DNA from: Pegoplata infirma | Lineage: Eukaryota > Arthropoda > Insecta > Diptera > Anthomyiidae | Direction of reading: 5' to 3' | Assembly (NCBI GenBank): GCA_963921195.1 | Contig: OY992537.1 | Span: 176,531,021 to 176,595,020 of the forward strand | Length of the DNA: 64,000 nucleotides | Shown: in pieces, positions 45,935 to 56,713 of the stretch | Layout of the letters: each line of letters begins with the position of its first letter | How positions within the stretch are numbered: the first letter of the stretch is position 1 | The notes under the pieces: generated by a model | The model's database searches: none | What the model was told of the DNA's origin: nothing | What the model saw: the letters and a program-made list of their open reading frames with translations, nothing else | Made by a program: the position numbers and the translations under genes

Positions 45935-48900
45935 TATATTTTGTGAGGATGTTTATTCTGGCTCGAGGTCATTATTTTCTTTACTAATTAAAACCATGAT
46001 ATTCTCATAGTATAATTTTCAAGAAAATTATTTTTTGTTTTAAATTTATTTATGTTGGTCATTTTTGCAAGACTTAATCGACACGTGTTTCGGAATTTGT
46101 CAAGATTCCATTGTCAAGATTATTTAGCAAAAATAGAAACGATATACTACAAAGTAGCAAACGAGTCTAATGACAAATCGTTTTTGCACAAACTAAAACA
46201 TTAATACATATTCGACTCTATCCACAATGTGAATTAGAAAGACGAAGAAATTGTACTATGCTAGTAAGTAACAATTGTCAATAACCAACAAAAATATTTA
46301 AAACATTTTACATACGATAGTCCATTGGACTACAACAATATGTTTTTTGTTGCTGTGAATGAAATTATACCATTATTAGGGCTATTCATCACTATGGCGT
46401 GCCAACCATTATGCTCAAATTCTGATTAATTTTTATTAATAAATAAAAATTGTTTTATTCGACCTTTAAAATATTATATTTTGTGAGGATGTTTATTCTG
46501 GCTCGAGGTCATTATTTTCTTTACTAATTAAAACCATGATATTCTCATAGTATAATTTTCAAGAAAATTATTTTTTGTTTTAAATTTATTTATGTTGGTC
46601 ATTTTTGCAAGACTTAATCGACACGTGTTTCGGAATTTGTCAAGATTCCATTGTCAAGATTATTTAGCAAAAATAGAAACGATATACTACAAAGTAGCAA
46701 ACGAGTCTAATGACAAATCGTTTTTGCACAAACTAAAACATTAATACATATTCGACTCTATCCACAATGTGAATTAGAAAGACGAAGAAATTGTACTATG
46801 CTAGTAAGTAACAATTGTCAATAACCAACAAAAATATTTAAAACATTTTACATACGATAGTCCATTGGACTACAACAATATGTTTTTTGTTGCTGTGAAT
46901 GAAATTATACCATTATTAGGGCTATTCATCACTATGGCGTGCCAACCATTATGCTCAAATTCTGATTAATTTTTATTAATAAATAAAAATTGTTTTATTC
47001 GACCTTTAAAATATTATATTTTGTGAGGATGTTTATTCTGGCTCGAGGTCATTATTTTCTTTACTAATTAAAACCATGATATTCTCATAGTATAATTTTC
47101 AAGAAAATTATTTTTTGTTTTAAATTTATTTATGTTGGTCATTTTTGCAAGACTTAATCGACACGTGTTTCGGAATTTGTCAAGATTCCATTGTCAAGAT
47201 TATTTAGCAAAAATAGAAACGATATACTACAAAGTAGCAAACGAGTCTAATGACAAATCGTTTTTGCACAAACTAAAACATTAATACATATTCGACTCTA
47301 TCCACAATGTGAATTAGAAAGACGAAGAAATTGTACTATGCTAGTAAGTAACAATTGTCAATAACCAACAAAAATATTTAAAACATTTTACATACGATAG
47401 TCCATTGGACTACAACAATATGTTTTTTGTTGCTGTGAATGAAATTATACCATTATTAGGGCTATTCATCACTATGGCGTGCCAACCATTATGCTCAAAT
47501 TCTGATTAATTTTTATTAATAAATAAAAATTGTTTTATTCGACCTTTAAAATATTATATTTTGTGAGGATGTTTATTCTGGCTCGAGGTCATTATTTTCT
47601 TTACTAATTAAAACCATGATATTCTCATAGTATAATTTTCAAGAAAATTATTTTTTGTTTTAAATTTATTTATGTTGGTCATTTTTGCAAGACTTAATCG
47701 ACACGTGTTTCGGAATTTGTCAAGATTCCATTGTCAAGATTATTTAGCAAAAATAGAAACGATATACTACAAAGTAGCAAACGAGTCTAATGACAAATCG
47801 TTTTTGCACAAACTAAAACATTAATACATATTCGACTCTATCCACAATGTGAATTAGAAAGACGAAGAAATTGTACTATGCTAGTAAGTAACAATTGTCA
47901 ATAACCAACAAAAATATTTAAAACATTTTACATACGATAGTCCATTGGACTACAACAATATGTTTTTTGTTGCTGTGAATGAAATTATACCATTATTAGG
48001 GCTATTCATCACTATGGCGTGCCAACCATTATGCTCAAATTCTGATTAATTTTTATTAATAAATAAAAATTGTTTTATTCGACCTTTAAAATATTATATT
48101 TTGTGAGGATGTTTATTCTGGCTCGAGGTCATTATTTTCTTTACTAATTAAAACCATGATATTCTCATAGTATAATTTTCAAGAAAATGGACTATCGTAT
48201 GTAAAATGTTTTAAATATTTTTGTTGGTTATTGACAATTGTTACTTACTAGCATAGTACAATTTCTTCGTCTTTCTAATTCACATTGTGGATAGAGTCGA
48301 ATATGTATTAATGTTTTAGTTTGTGCAAAAACGATTTGTCATTAGACTCGTTTGCTACTTTGTAGTATATCGTTTCTATTTTTGCTAAATAATCTTGACA
48401 ATGGAATCTTGACAAATTCCGAAACACGTGTCGATTAAGTCTTGCAAAAATGACCAACATAAATAAATTTAAAACAAAAAATAATTTTCTTGAAAATTAT
48501 ACTATGAGAATATCATGGTTTTAATTAGTAAAGAAAATAATGACCTCGAGCCAGAATAAACATCCTCACAAAATATAATATTTTAAAGGTCGAATAAAAC
48601 AATTTTTATTTATTAATAAAAATTAATCAGAATTTGAGCATAATGGTTGGCACGCCATAGTGATGAATAGCCCTAATAATGGTATAATTTCATTCACAGC
48701 AACAAAAAACATATTGTTGTAGTCCAATGGACTATCGTATGTAAAATGTTTTAAATATTTTTGTTGGTTATTGACAATTGTTACTTACTAGCATAGTACA
48801 ATTTCTTCGTCTTTCTAATTCACATTGTGGATAGAGTCGAATATGTATTAATGTTTTAGTTTGTGCAAAAACGATTTGTCATTAGACTCGTTTGCTACTT

Positions 48901-49717
48901 TGTAGTATATCGTTTCTATTTTTGCTAAATAATCTTGACAATGGAATCTTGACAAATTCCGAAACACGTGTCGATTAAGTCTTGCAAAAATGACCAACAT
49001 AAATAAATTTAAAACAAAAAATAATTTTCTTGAAAATTATACTATGAGAATATCATGGTTTTAATTAGTAAAGAAAATAATGACCTCGAGCCAGAATAAA
49101 CATCCTCACAAAATATAATATTTTAAAGGTCGAATAAAACAATTTTTATTTATTAATAAAAATTAATCAGAATTTGAGCATAATGGTTGGCACGCCATAG
49201 TGATGAATAGCCCTAATAATGGTATAATTTCATTCACAGCAACAAAAAACATATTGTTGTAGTCCAATGGACTATCGTATGTAAAATGTTTTAAATATTT
49301 TTGTTGGTTATTGACAATTGTTACTTACTAGCATAGTACAATTTCTTCGTCTTTCTAATTCACATTGTGGATAGAGTCGAATATGTATTAATGTTTTAGT
49401 TTGTGCAAAAACGATTTGTCATTAGACTCGTTTGCTACTTTGTAGTATATCGTTTCTATTTTTGCTAAATAATCTTGACAATGGAATCTTGACAAATTCC
49501 GAAACACGTGTCGATTAAGTCTTGCAAAAATGACCAACATAAATAAATTTAAAACAAAAAATAATTTTCTTGAAAATTATACTATGAGAATATCATGGTT
49601 TTAATTAGTAAAGAAAATAATGACCTCGAGCCAGAATAAACATCCTCACAAAATATAATATTTTAAAGGTCGAATAAAACAATTTTTATTTATTAATAAA
49701 AATTAATCAGAATTTGA
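45935..49717. repeat. 540-bp repeat array, about 4.2 forward then 2.8 inverted copies, identical by eye
   Basis: Exact period 540: TTTGTGAGGATGTTTATTCT recurs at about 45940, 46480, 47020, 47560 and 48100. Orientation flips at about 48188, where CAAGAAAA is joined to TGGACTATCGTATG, and three copies run in reverse at the same period until 49717. Line-by-line comparison of forward copies shows no difference, and the inverted copies are the exact complement wherever checked. Each unit contains the near-palindrome TAGTCCATTGGACTA. No significant open frame. Confidence 0.95.
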
Positions 49718-50042
49718 TTATAAAAATAAATAAAAATAAGATCTGATGATCAGATTCTGATCTATAAATATTTGGTAAGTAATAAAATACATTGGTTACT
49801 TTATGTATTCATACTATATTATAATTTTTTTTGTTTTTTTTTTAACACACACTTCCTTTATTTATGTTATGCACTCGTAAGCCATTCTCCAGTTTTCTAA
49901 TGACACCAAATCAAAAGCCTTAAAAAAAAACAAAAATATAATATAGTATGAATACATAAAGTAACCAATGTATTTTATTACTTACCAAATATTTACAGAT
50001 CAGAATCTGATCATCAGATCCTATTTTAATTTATTTTTATAA
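49718..50042. repeat. Central inverted repeat next to the 540-bp array
   Basis: Arms of about 105 bp (AAGATCTGATGATCAGATTC, then ACATTGGTTACTTTATGTAT) pair with 49937-50042; loop about 115 bp. The outer edge of the right arm merges with the terminal repeat of the inner element. Confidence 0.8.
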
Positions 50043-50340
50043 TATTAAATATTTTTATAAGAAACAAACACATAAAATAATTTTATAAGAGACAAACAAA
50101 CTTCACATTGCAATGCATTGCTACCAACTTGATAATACAAAAATGAACGAACAGGGTTGTTTTTTCTTTTTTGGTTTTATCTATTGAATTCTGTATAAGC
50201 GTTGTAAATAGTTGATTCAAATTTACTGATTATTCAACGATATCAACATTAATTTTTGTTGAATACGGCAATATTCTGTAAAACTTGATCTACAATTGGT
50301 TTACTAATTTTTTTTCTACTAAGATATTTCTATGAGTGTA

Positions 50341-51060
50341 CCAAAATTAATAGAAAAGGTGACTTAAAATAATGCTAAAAAGTACCACATTTATGCTAAA
50401 ATAAATTTTCTATAAAATTTTTGTAAAAATTTGTATATTTGTTGAATTTAAAATTTTCACAGAATAAATCCATATTAATATAATAAATGTTGTGTGGGAT
50501 TTTTTTTACCACCGACCAACTGACCCTTTATGTACAATTTTCTCCAGTGACTGCTGCCTACGCTTTTTCTTGAAGTGAAGGATCCGCTATAGCTTCACGA
50601 ATTTATTTAAAAACATCCTGTAAAAATAGAAAATTATTACAAAACATACATTTTTAATTTAAAAAACTAGTAAACCCCATTGGTCTTTTGGTTAGGAGGA
50701 AAACTTACTTTGTGATTCCATTTGTAACTCATCAAAACAGGTCTGGACTCCTTTGGCTTTGCTATATAAATGGGTTTTTAGGTTTTAATTTTATAACTAA
50801 GGGGAGGACTGGTGCCCACGCTCTTTATTGTAGTGAAGGATTCGCCATAGCTCCAAAAATTTATTTAGCAGTACCCTGTAAAAATAGAAAATTATTACCA
50901 AACACTAATTTTTAACTAAAAATCTATTAAACCTTATTGGTGTCTTCGGAATAGGGGTATACTAACTTTATCATTCCATTTGTAATTCATTGAAACAAAC
51001 GTCTGGGATTCCATTGGTTTTGCTAAATGAATGGTGTTTTAAGTTATGACAGCAAAATTA
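50341..51060 (-). other. Duplicated exon-like segments inside the 6.3-kb element
   Basis: Read on the minus strand, two paralogous segments each show TTTCTATTTTTACAG, a good splice acceptor, followed by similar sequence including AATAAATT(T/C), GAAGCTAT and an AAGAGCGTGG / AAGAAGCGTAGG block. The same pair is at 56880-57270 in the opposite orientation. Translations share a LLNKF..KL motif but hold stops, so no protein is claimed. Confidence 0.4.
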
Positions 51061-51111
51061 ACTTTAGCATTTTTTTATCTTATATTTATTTATCTTTTAA
51101 AAAACTAATTA

Positions 51112-51453
51112 TTTAGTTTTATTTATTAATTTATTTTAATTTTATTTATCAATTTCCTTTTTACGTTTTTATAACACAAAAAATAAACGAAAGCACGCAC
51201 ACAAAAATACAAAATGAATATGGCGGTCTGTGTTTGTTTTTTTTTTTTTTTGTTTTCTTTCGATAAATTTTTGTGCAAGTAATTTGCGTTATTGTGCACG
51301 CTACTTGGTTATTTTACATAAAAGACTAATTATGTTACTTTAACATCGACAAGCATAATTTTAGCAAAAATTTGGTAAAAAATTTTTTTTGGTATGAAAA
51401 AAATTTTACCAAGTAGGATTGCTCAATCTGACACAGATTTTTTTTTTTGCGTG
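51112..51453 (-). repeat. Right terminal inverted repeat of the 6.3-kb element
   Basis: Complement of 45143-45482; ends TTTTTTTTTTGCGTG before TA. Confidence 0.88.
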
Positions 51454-51478
51454 TATGTCACTATGAATAGGGTATTAC

Positions 51479-51778
51479 CACAGACTAATACAGACTCGAC
51501 ATAAGTGACAGGTGTCAAAAAAGTATTCTTGAATCATATGGTTAATATTTTCAAATTATTCTACGAATTAGGTTAGAAAGAGAAAGCTGATATAACGCGC
51601 CATAAGAAAAATGGATGCCAGATCGGTTTTTGTTGTTTCACTCACTCCTAAGTCGTAGAAAGTGTTGCCATGTTAGCGTAAAACGGACTAAAAACCGCTG
51701 TGTTTTCTCCTAAAATCGCTTAGTTTTTCCCCATTTTTTCTTATAAAACTCTACTGTCGAGTCTGTATTTAGTCTGTG
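51479..51778. mobile_element. 300-bp MITE with 7-bp GTATTAC duplication
   Basis: Ends CACAGACTAATACAGACTCG and, inverted, CACAGACTAAATACAGACTC; flanks GTATTAC at 51472-51478 and 51779-51785. Two more copies at 57558-57860 and 57930-58171. Confidence 0.9.
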
Positions 51779-51793
51779 GTATTACACCATGTG

Positions 51794-52281
51794 CACTGTT
51801 GCCAAGTTGGAGGTTTTCCCGCTAAATCTAGCGCTTTTTGTTTTGATATAGCGGGGGAAATTTGGTTTTAGCGGGAATGGTGCTTTAGCGGGAAAATCTA
51901 GCGCTTTTCGTTTGGATTTAGTGGGAAAAATTTAGAGGTTTTTTTTCCAATTTTTCTTTTTTTTTCAATCAAAATCGCCAAGTTTGTCGAATTTCAGCGC
52001 TTTTTTTTGTAACTTAGCGGGAAAATATAAAATTTTTCGGCGGTTTCTTGTGCTTTTTTAGTGAGAAGTCATTTTTTGTAGAAAAAAATAATTTGGAGGT
52101 TTTTTTTTAAATTTTTGATTTTTTGTCAATCAAAAATGCCAAGTTTTTCAGTTTTTAGCGCTTTTTTTCGTAATTTAGCGGGAGAATTTTAAATTTTTCC
52201 CGCTAAATTTATTTTTGGCGGTTTCTAGCGCTTTTTTAGTGAAATTTAGAGGTTTTTGGTTAAAAATAGTTGGCAACAGTG
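51794..52281. mobile_element. 488-bp hAT-type MITE rich in TAGCGGGAAA, 8-bp ACCATGTG duplication
   Basis: Ends CACTGTTGCCAAGTTGGAGG and, inverted, CACTGTTGCCAACTATTTTT, with ACCATGTG at 51786-51793 and 52282-52289. The 8-bp duplication fits hAT. The interior repeats TAGCGGGAAAA, TAGCGCTTTTT and their complements many times. Confidence 0.9.
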
Positions 52282-52289
52282 ACCATGTG

Positions 52290-52678
52290 CTGTCACCAGG
52301 GAACCAAGCCGATCGGCTCAAAATCGGCGGCGCGCCGCCGCTGACCCATTTTTAAGTAAGTAAATACTTAAGTATTTACAGGTTTGTGTCCGATCGTCCT
52401 TAATTTTTGTGAGACGTATCTTTACCTCCAAATGAATATATCTTGGGTGAGTTAGGGTCAGTATTTAGCAATTTATTTTTTTTTGAGCACCACATAAAAT
52501 AAATCAGAGCAAAAAAAAGGAGCAATTTTAAAAATTTGAAAAAAATAGAAAGAATTGTGATCACATCTCGAATTAAAGCTTAAAAGTTGCGTAATTTAGA
52601 GTAGAATTTTTAGAGTTTTTTACAAAAAATCGAAGGTTTGGGACTTTTTCAAAAAGTAGATTTTAATTTTTAAACGTC
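52290..52678. other. Intergenic DNA with a 16-bp GC palindrome
   Basis: CGGCGGCGCGCCGCCG at 52325-52340 is a perfect palindrome in an AT-rich setting, preceded by GCCGATCGGC at 52310 and followed by TAAATACTTAAGTATTTA. Probably the end of an unrecognised repeat. No gene. Confidence 0.45.
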
Positions 52679-52788
52679 AAAAAATAAGTAGGTTAGGTTA
52701 GGTTGTAAGTGGCTGCTGACGTTTTACGTCAAAACACGTAGACTCTGAGGTCCATTGTGATACCACGGGACCGTAATAGGTTTCCCTA

Positions 52789-53985
52789 CTAGTCCCTGTC
52801 GTTAAACCAGTTTGAGCTTCTTATGAAACTCCTTAGATGTTGAATTTTGACATCCGACAAATCTGAAAGATCGTACAGCTCCCTAGATCCCAGTGAAGCA
52901 AGTCGCTGACCAGAAAGTGCCGGGCAATGGCAAATAAAGTGTTCGATAGTTTCCAACTCCTCTTCATCCATGCAACTTCGGCAAAAGTCATTCGACGGCA
53001 CATTTAACCGCTCTGCGTGCTTCCCTATAAGACAGTGTCCGGTAATTATAGAAACCACCGTTGAAATCTCTCCTCTTGGAAGCGATATCAGCTCACTTGT
53101 GCGCCCCTGATTAAGAGAAGGCCAAATCAGTCGTGTTGTCTCACACGTCCATCCATTTGCCCATCTTTGATTAGTCTCCGTCGCAGAACAAAGCCGTAGG
53201 TTTTGCTTGCAAGTTTCTAGAGGCATACCAACACATTCCAATTCTGTTGGAACCTGTAAGGTAGTTCCTAGTCTTGCAAGCTCATCGGCTTTGCAATTCC
53301 CTGGAATGTCTCTGTGCCCTGGGACCCATATGAGTCGTATGTTAAACTGCTTGGCCATCTCATTTAAAGACGTGCGGCAGTTAAGGGCAGATCTTGTTTT
53401 CAGAAACATTGAATCCAGGGACTTGACCGCGGCTTGACTGTCAGTATAGATGTTGACTGCGGTTGTAGACAAGACATTGCAGCTCAACCAGTCAGCCACT
53501 TCCTTTATTGCCAGCATCTCTGCCTGGTAGACACTGCAATGATCTGGCAATCTACGAGCCAGGCTCAATCCAAGCTCTTCCGAATAGACCCCAAAGCCCA
53601 CTTGTTCGTGCAGCCTCGATCCATCTGTGTAAAAATTTATGGTAGCTCCACTTCCCGGAGTATCCCCCATCCAAGACTCCCTGGATGGTATCATAGTGGT
53701 AAAGTGGCGCTCAAAGAGCCTCAAAGAGGGAGCACAATCCACATTTTGTGGTATTGTTATCTTTTTCAAGATCGCGCTATGGCCACAATCGCTGCTCCTC
53801 CATTGCAGCGTGCTATTAAGTCGAATTTCCGACGCAGCTGCATACTGCCTACCCAATATGTCCAAGGGTATCAGGTGAAGGAGGATTTCTAATGCAGCCG
53901 TAGGTGTAGTACGAAGAGCACCAGTGATGCACATTGACGCCATTCTCTGTACCTTCGTGATAAAGACACAGTTCGATTTTGTTGG
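52789..53985 (-). pseudogene. LOA-type ORF2 remnant: RNase H domain and C-terminal zinc motif
   Basis: Open to the stop at 52789-52791. After the join near 53985 it reads QRMASMCITGALRTTPTAAL, the conserved block before RNase H. RNase H then has TDGS (about 53620), QAEMLAIKE, TDSQAAV and ADELARLG, so the four acidic catalytic positions are kept. The end has CRSC...EHFICHC, the Cys/His motif usual at the C-terminus of these elements. The apparent beginning at 54054 is a frame shadow. Confidence 0.88.
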
Positions 53986-54409
53986 TGATTTCAGTACCGT
54001 CCAGAGAAATAGGATCAAAAGCAGGAATCTTATTTTTCCTTGTAAATAAAACAAGCTCTGTTTTACTAGGATTAACTCCTAGACCACAGTCTCTTGCCCA
54101 TTTAGACAGATCTTTCAGAGAACCCTGAAGAATGTCCCGCAATGTTGGCAGATGCTTCCCCTTTACCGCTATCGCGACATCGTCAGCATATGCGACAACA
54201 TGACAACCACGTGCTTCTAGAGATAGTAGCATTGAATTCAGTGCCAGGTTCCAAAGAAGCGGCGAAAGAACACCTACTTGTGGTGTGCCCCTATTGACAA
54301 ATCGAGATATGACGGACGCTCCCAATTCAGACGTTATACGTCTATTGGCAAGTAGGCTTTCCACCATTAAAACGATTTCACGCTTTACTCCCAGACCAGA
54401 CAATGCCAA
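53985..54409 (-). pseudogene. LOA-type reverse transcriptase, C-terminal part
   Basis: Contains NRGTPQVGVLSPLLWN and the catalytic AYADDVAI (about 54172-54198), then GLGVNPSKTELVLF. The frame goes off after DGTEI near 53985, where the thumb segment expected in the family is absent and the sequence jumps to the pre-RNase H block: an internal deletion plus frame change. Confidence 0.85.
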
Positions 54410-54411
54410 TA

Positions 54412-55161
54412 TTATCGATTCTGGGATGACATTATTAAAAGCCCCTCAATATCAAGAAAGGCCACCATAGTGTACTCCTTTACCGAAAGCGATCTCTCGA
54501 TGGTACCAACGAGCTCATGAAAAGCTGTTTCCGTTGATCGTCCCTTGCTGTATGCATGTTGCTTTGTCGAAAGCAACCTCGGTTCAATCACTCTACGCAA
54601 ATATGAGTCTATCATTCGTTCCATTGTCTTTAACAAAAAAGAAGACAGACTAATTGGTCTGAAATCCTTCGGAGCTGTGTGGGAACTTTTCCCAGCCTTC
54701 GGGATAAATACGACTCTGGTATCCCTCCATTTTAAAGGAATGTACGACCAGTTGATGCATGCTGTGTATAGATTATACAGCAACGGGGCTATATAGTCCG
54801 ACACTTGCTGCAACTCAGCCGGGATTATACCATCAGGTCCCGGGGATTTATAGGGCCTGAAGCTTTTTATCGCCCAGATTAATGTTGGCATATTTATTAT
54901 TTCCGAAGCAATTTCAGATGCTTGGGCGTCAGAACGTTCCAAAGCTTAAAACGGCGTCATGGAATTGCCTGGAAAATGCGTGTTTAAAAGGAGATCCACC
55001 GACTCTCCACAGGAGGAAGACCACACCCCATTAGGATCTTTCAGGTATCCCAGGGTGCAAGGAGAAGAAGCCAGAACCTTGCGCAGCCTGGATGCCTCAG
55101 AAACGTCTTCTATGTTTCCACAGAAGTTTTTCCAAGAATCACATTTTGCATTTCTGATCAT
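54412..55161 (-). pseudogene. LOA-type linker and reverse transcriptase, N-terminal part
   Basis: Reads through a linker region (DSWKNFCGNIEDVSEASRL), an in-frame TAA at 54946-54948, then the RT fingers: KSFRPYKSPGPDGIIPAEL, DFRPISLSSFLLKTMERM, KQHAYSKGRSTETAFHEL and FLDIEG. Losing one base at GAGGGGCTTTT (about 54445) throws the frame off just before the AF.NV part. Confidence 0.88.
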
Positions 55162-55175
55162 CTTTTTATAACTCT

Positions 55176-55871
55176 TTAGTTGCAGCCTGTATGCAGACCA
55201 GTCCTCGTCCGCTCTTGAAAATTTAGCCTTATTAAATTTTCAAGAGCGGACGTCTGCAACTCATTTGACCACCAAGGTGGCTTTTTTTCCCCTCTAGGCT
55301 CTGCAGAAGGGCAAGACGCATCCAGGCACCTATTATAAACATTTGTTATATGGTCAACCAGACAGTCAATTTCCGCCAAACTATGCGGTTCAGATAAGGG
55401 TACTTCATCCAAAAGCAAAGAAAAAGTCTCCCTATATTTCACTAAGTTTGTTCTCCTCAGATTTCTAGAGACTGTCTCAACCGGGGCACGCTCCCTGAGT
55501 AAAAACTCAATGTAGCGATGATCTGAGAAAGAATGCTCTTCCAAAACTCTCCAGTCATCAATTCTATCAGACAATGTATCTGATACAAGTGTTACATCAA
55601 GAACCTCTTGCCGCGTACTTGTAACGAAAGTTGGTTCACTACCCTTGTTACAAATATACAGGTTAGTGCTTAACAAAAACTCCAAAAGTGATTTGCCTCT
55701 ATCATTTGTGTCTGTACTTCCCCATATCGAATGATGTGCATTAGCATCACAACACACTACTAACTGGTGTCCCCTAGATTCAGACTCCCGAATTAGACCG
55801 ACAACCTTCTCCGGGGGTATTGGCCCCGGATTAGGAAAATACGCAGAGGCGAGCCAAATAGACTTCCCATG
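55176..55871 (-). pseudogene. LOA-type apurinic-like endonuclease, truncated at the 5' end
   Basis: Starts inside the domain (SIWLASAYFP), then CDANAHHSIWGS, LDVTLVS and SFSDHRYIEF, three motifs of the EEP endonuclease fold. The frame goes off near 55235 in a 43-bp palindrome (55206-55248, TCCGCTCTTGAAAATTTA and its complement). The next frame resumes as EDWSAYRLQLKSYKK. Confidence 0.88.
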
Positions 55872-55883
55872 AAAAAATAAGTA

Positions 55884-56279
55884 ATAATTTCTTCGAATAA
55901 TTTGTACATATTTTTTCTTAAACTACATTTAAATACCAACAAAACGTTGTCCAACTTTTTTTAATATATCTATATTTTTTAATGGTCAAAATTAATTAAA
56001 AATTTCAATTTTTTAATTTTTTTGAGAAAATCGCCATTTTGATTACTCAAAACTATCTTGGAATAAAAGGCTGAAAATTGGTGTCCAAGTTGCATTTAAT
56101 AAGTACTAAAACATATCCAAAAATAAAATAAATCGAAAGGGGTCGGGTCTAAAAGTGAGTGATTTGGCCTGGAATGTCCCATATACTTTATGGCAATGGT
56201 TCCCAACCTTTGATTCTCGCCCCACTGGGTAAGTACAGGGTATAAAAACGAGATATTCATAAGAGATGTTTTTTCACAA
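55884..56279. other. Flank of the LINE insertion, nothing recognised
   Basis: Continuous with 52290-52678 before the LINE arrived. No gene. Confidence 0.35.
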
Positions 56280-56424
56280 GGTTTAATTTAAAATATTTTT
56301 GTTTATTTTTTGTGTTATAAAAACGTAAAAAGGAAATTGATAAATAAAATAAAAATAAATTAATAAATAAAAATAAATAATTAGTTTTCTAAAAGATAAA
56401 TAAATGTAAGATAAAAGAATGTTA

Positions 56425-56713
56425 GGCCGCTGTTCCAAAAAAAGTAAATCACATAAAAAATGTGAAAATGAAAATTTCCGAATTTTTTTGGTGTTCTAGA
56501 TTTCACATCCGAAATTCTTTTTCGTTTTGTTTCACATAAATAAAATTTGGTGAAAGTAAAACGAATGAACTTTTTTCCTTATAATTTTTTAAATTTTAAT
56601 TATTCGATTTCAATTTCGAATGAAAACATGATCAATTAAACACTAAACTTGATTTCATGTGATTCGGAAATTTTCATGTGAATTGAAAAGTTGTGAAAGA
56701 CAGAACAGAGGCC
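56425..56713. mobile_element. 289-bp GGCC-ended MITE
   Basis: GGCCGCTGTTCC at the left and, inverted, GGCCTCTGTTCTG at the right; flanked by TTA / TTAA. The uninterrupted site is visible at 51055-51075 (complement), confirming an insertion. Partial copy at 12990-13096. Confidence 0.75.

Larger units (their letters stand above)
45630..50338. mobile_element. 4.7-kb TA-flanked element with about 310-bp inverted repeats (inner)
   Basis: Starts CACTCCTAGAAATATCTTAG, ends with the complement of CACTCATAGAAATATCTTAG; TA at 45628-45629 and 50339-50340. Arms run to about 45930 and from about 50020, sharing GCAATGCATTGCAATGTGAA and CCCTGTTCGTTCATTTTTGT blocks. Between them lie the 540-bp array and a central inverted repeat at 49718-50042. 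No coding capacity. It sits within the 6.3-kb element. Confidence 0.83.
45143..51453. mobile_element. 6.3-kb TA-flanked element with 340-bp terminal inverted repeats (outer)
   Basis: Starts CACGCAAAAAAAAAATCTGT and ends with the complement; TA at 45141-45142 and 51454-51455. Arms 45143-45482 and 51112-51453 match with few differences (shared CCAAGTAGCTTGCACAATAA-like and GACCGCCATATTCATTTTGT blocks). The right interior (50345-51060) contains two similar segments of about 330 bp with GAATTTATTT, TCTATTTTTACAG (complement) and GGAATG...CAAATGGAATGA words, present also at 56740-57400. The left interior is occupied by the element at 45630-50338. No complete transposase. Confidence 0.85.
52691..55871 (-). 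mobile_element. 5'-truncated LOA-type non-LTR retrotransposon with 12-bp TSD
   Basis: Endonuclease, reverse transcriptase, RNase H and a C-terminal zinc-binding motif follow one another on the minus strand, the order of LOA-group elements of the Jockey superfamily. AAAAAATAAGTA lies at both sides (52679-52690, 55872-55883), a 12-bp target duplication. The 3' end is AACCTAACCTAACC; the 5' end is cut inside the endonuclease. The reading frame is broken by a frameshift near 55235, a stop at 54946-54948, a 1-base loss near 54445 and a deletion-type join near 53985, so it is dead. Confidence 0.92.

Noticed and set aside
45935..49717. CRISPR-like or satellite gene array
   Set aside because: Period of 540 bp with no short repeat/spacer alternation, eukaryotic context, and confinement within inverted-repeat elements.
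52688..52707. Telomere-like TTAGG repeat
   Set aside because: Only three units, and they form the 3' tail of the LINE directly next to its 12-bp duplication.
52789..54054. A standalone RNase H gene
   Set aside because: It is the 3' half of the LINE; its first 25 or so codons are a frame shadow and the true upstream part is in another frame.
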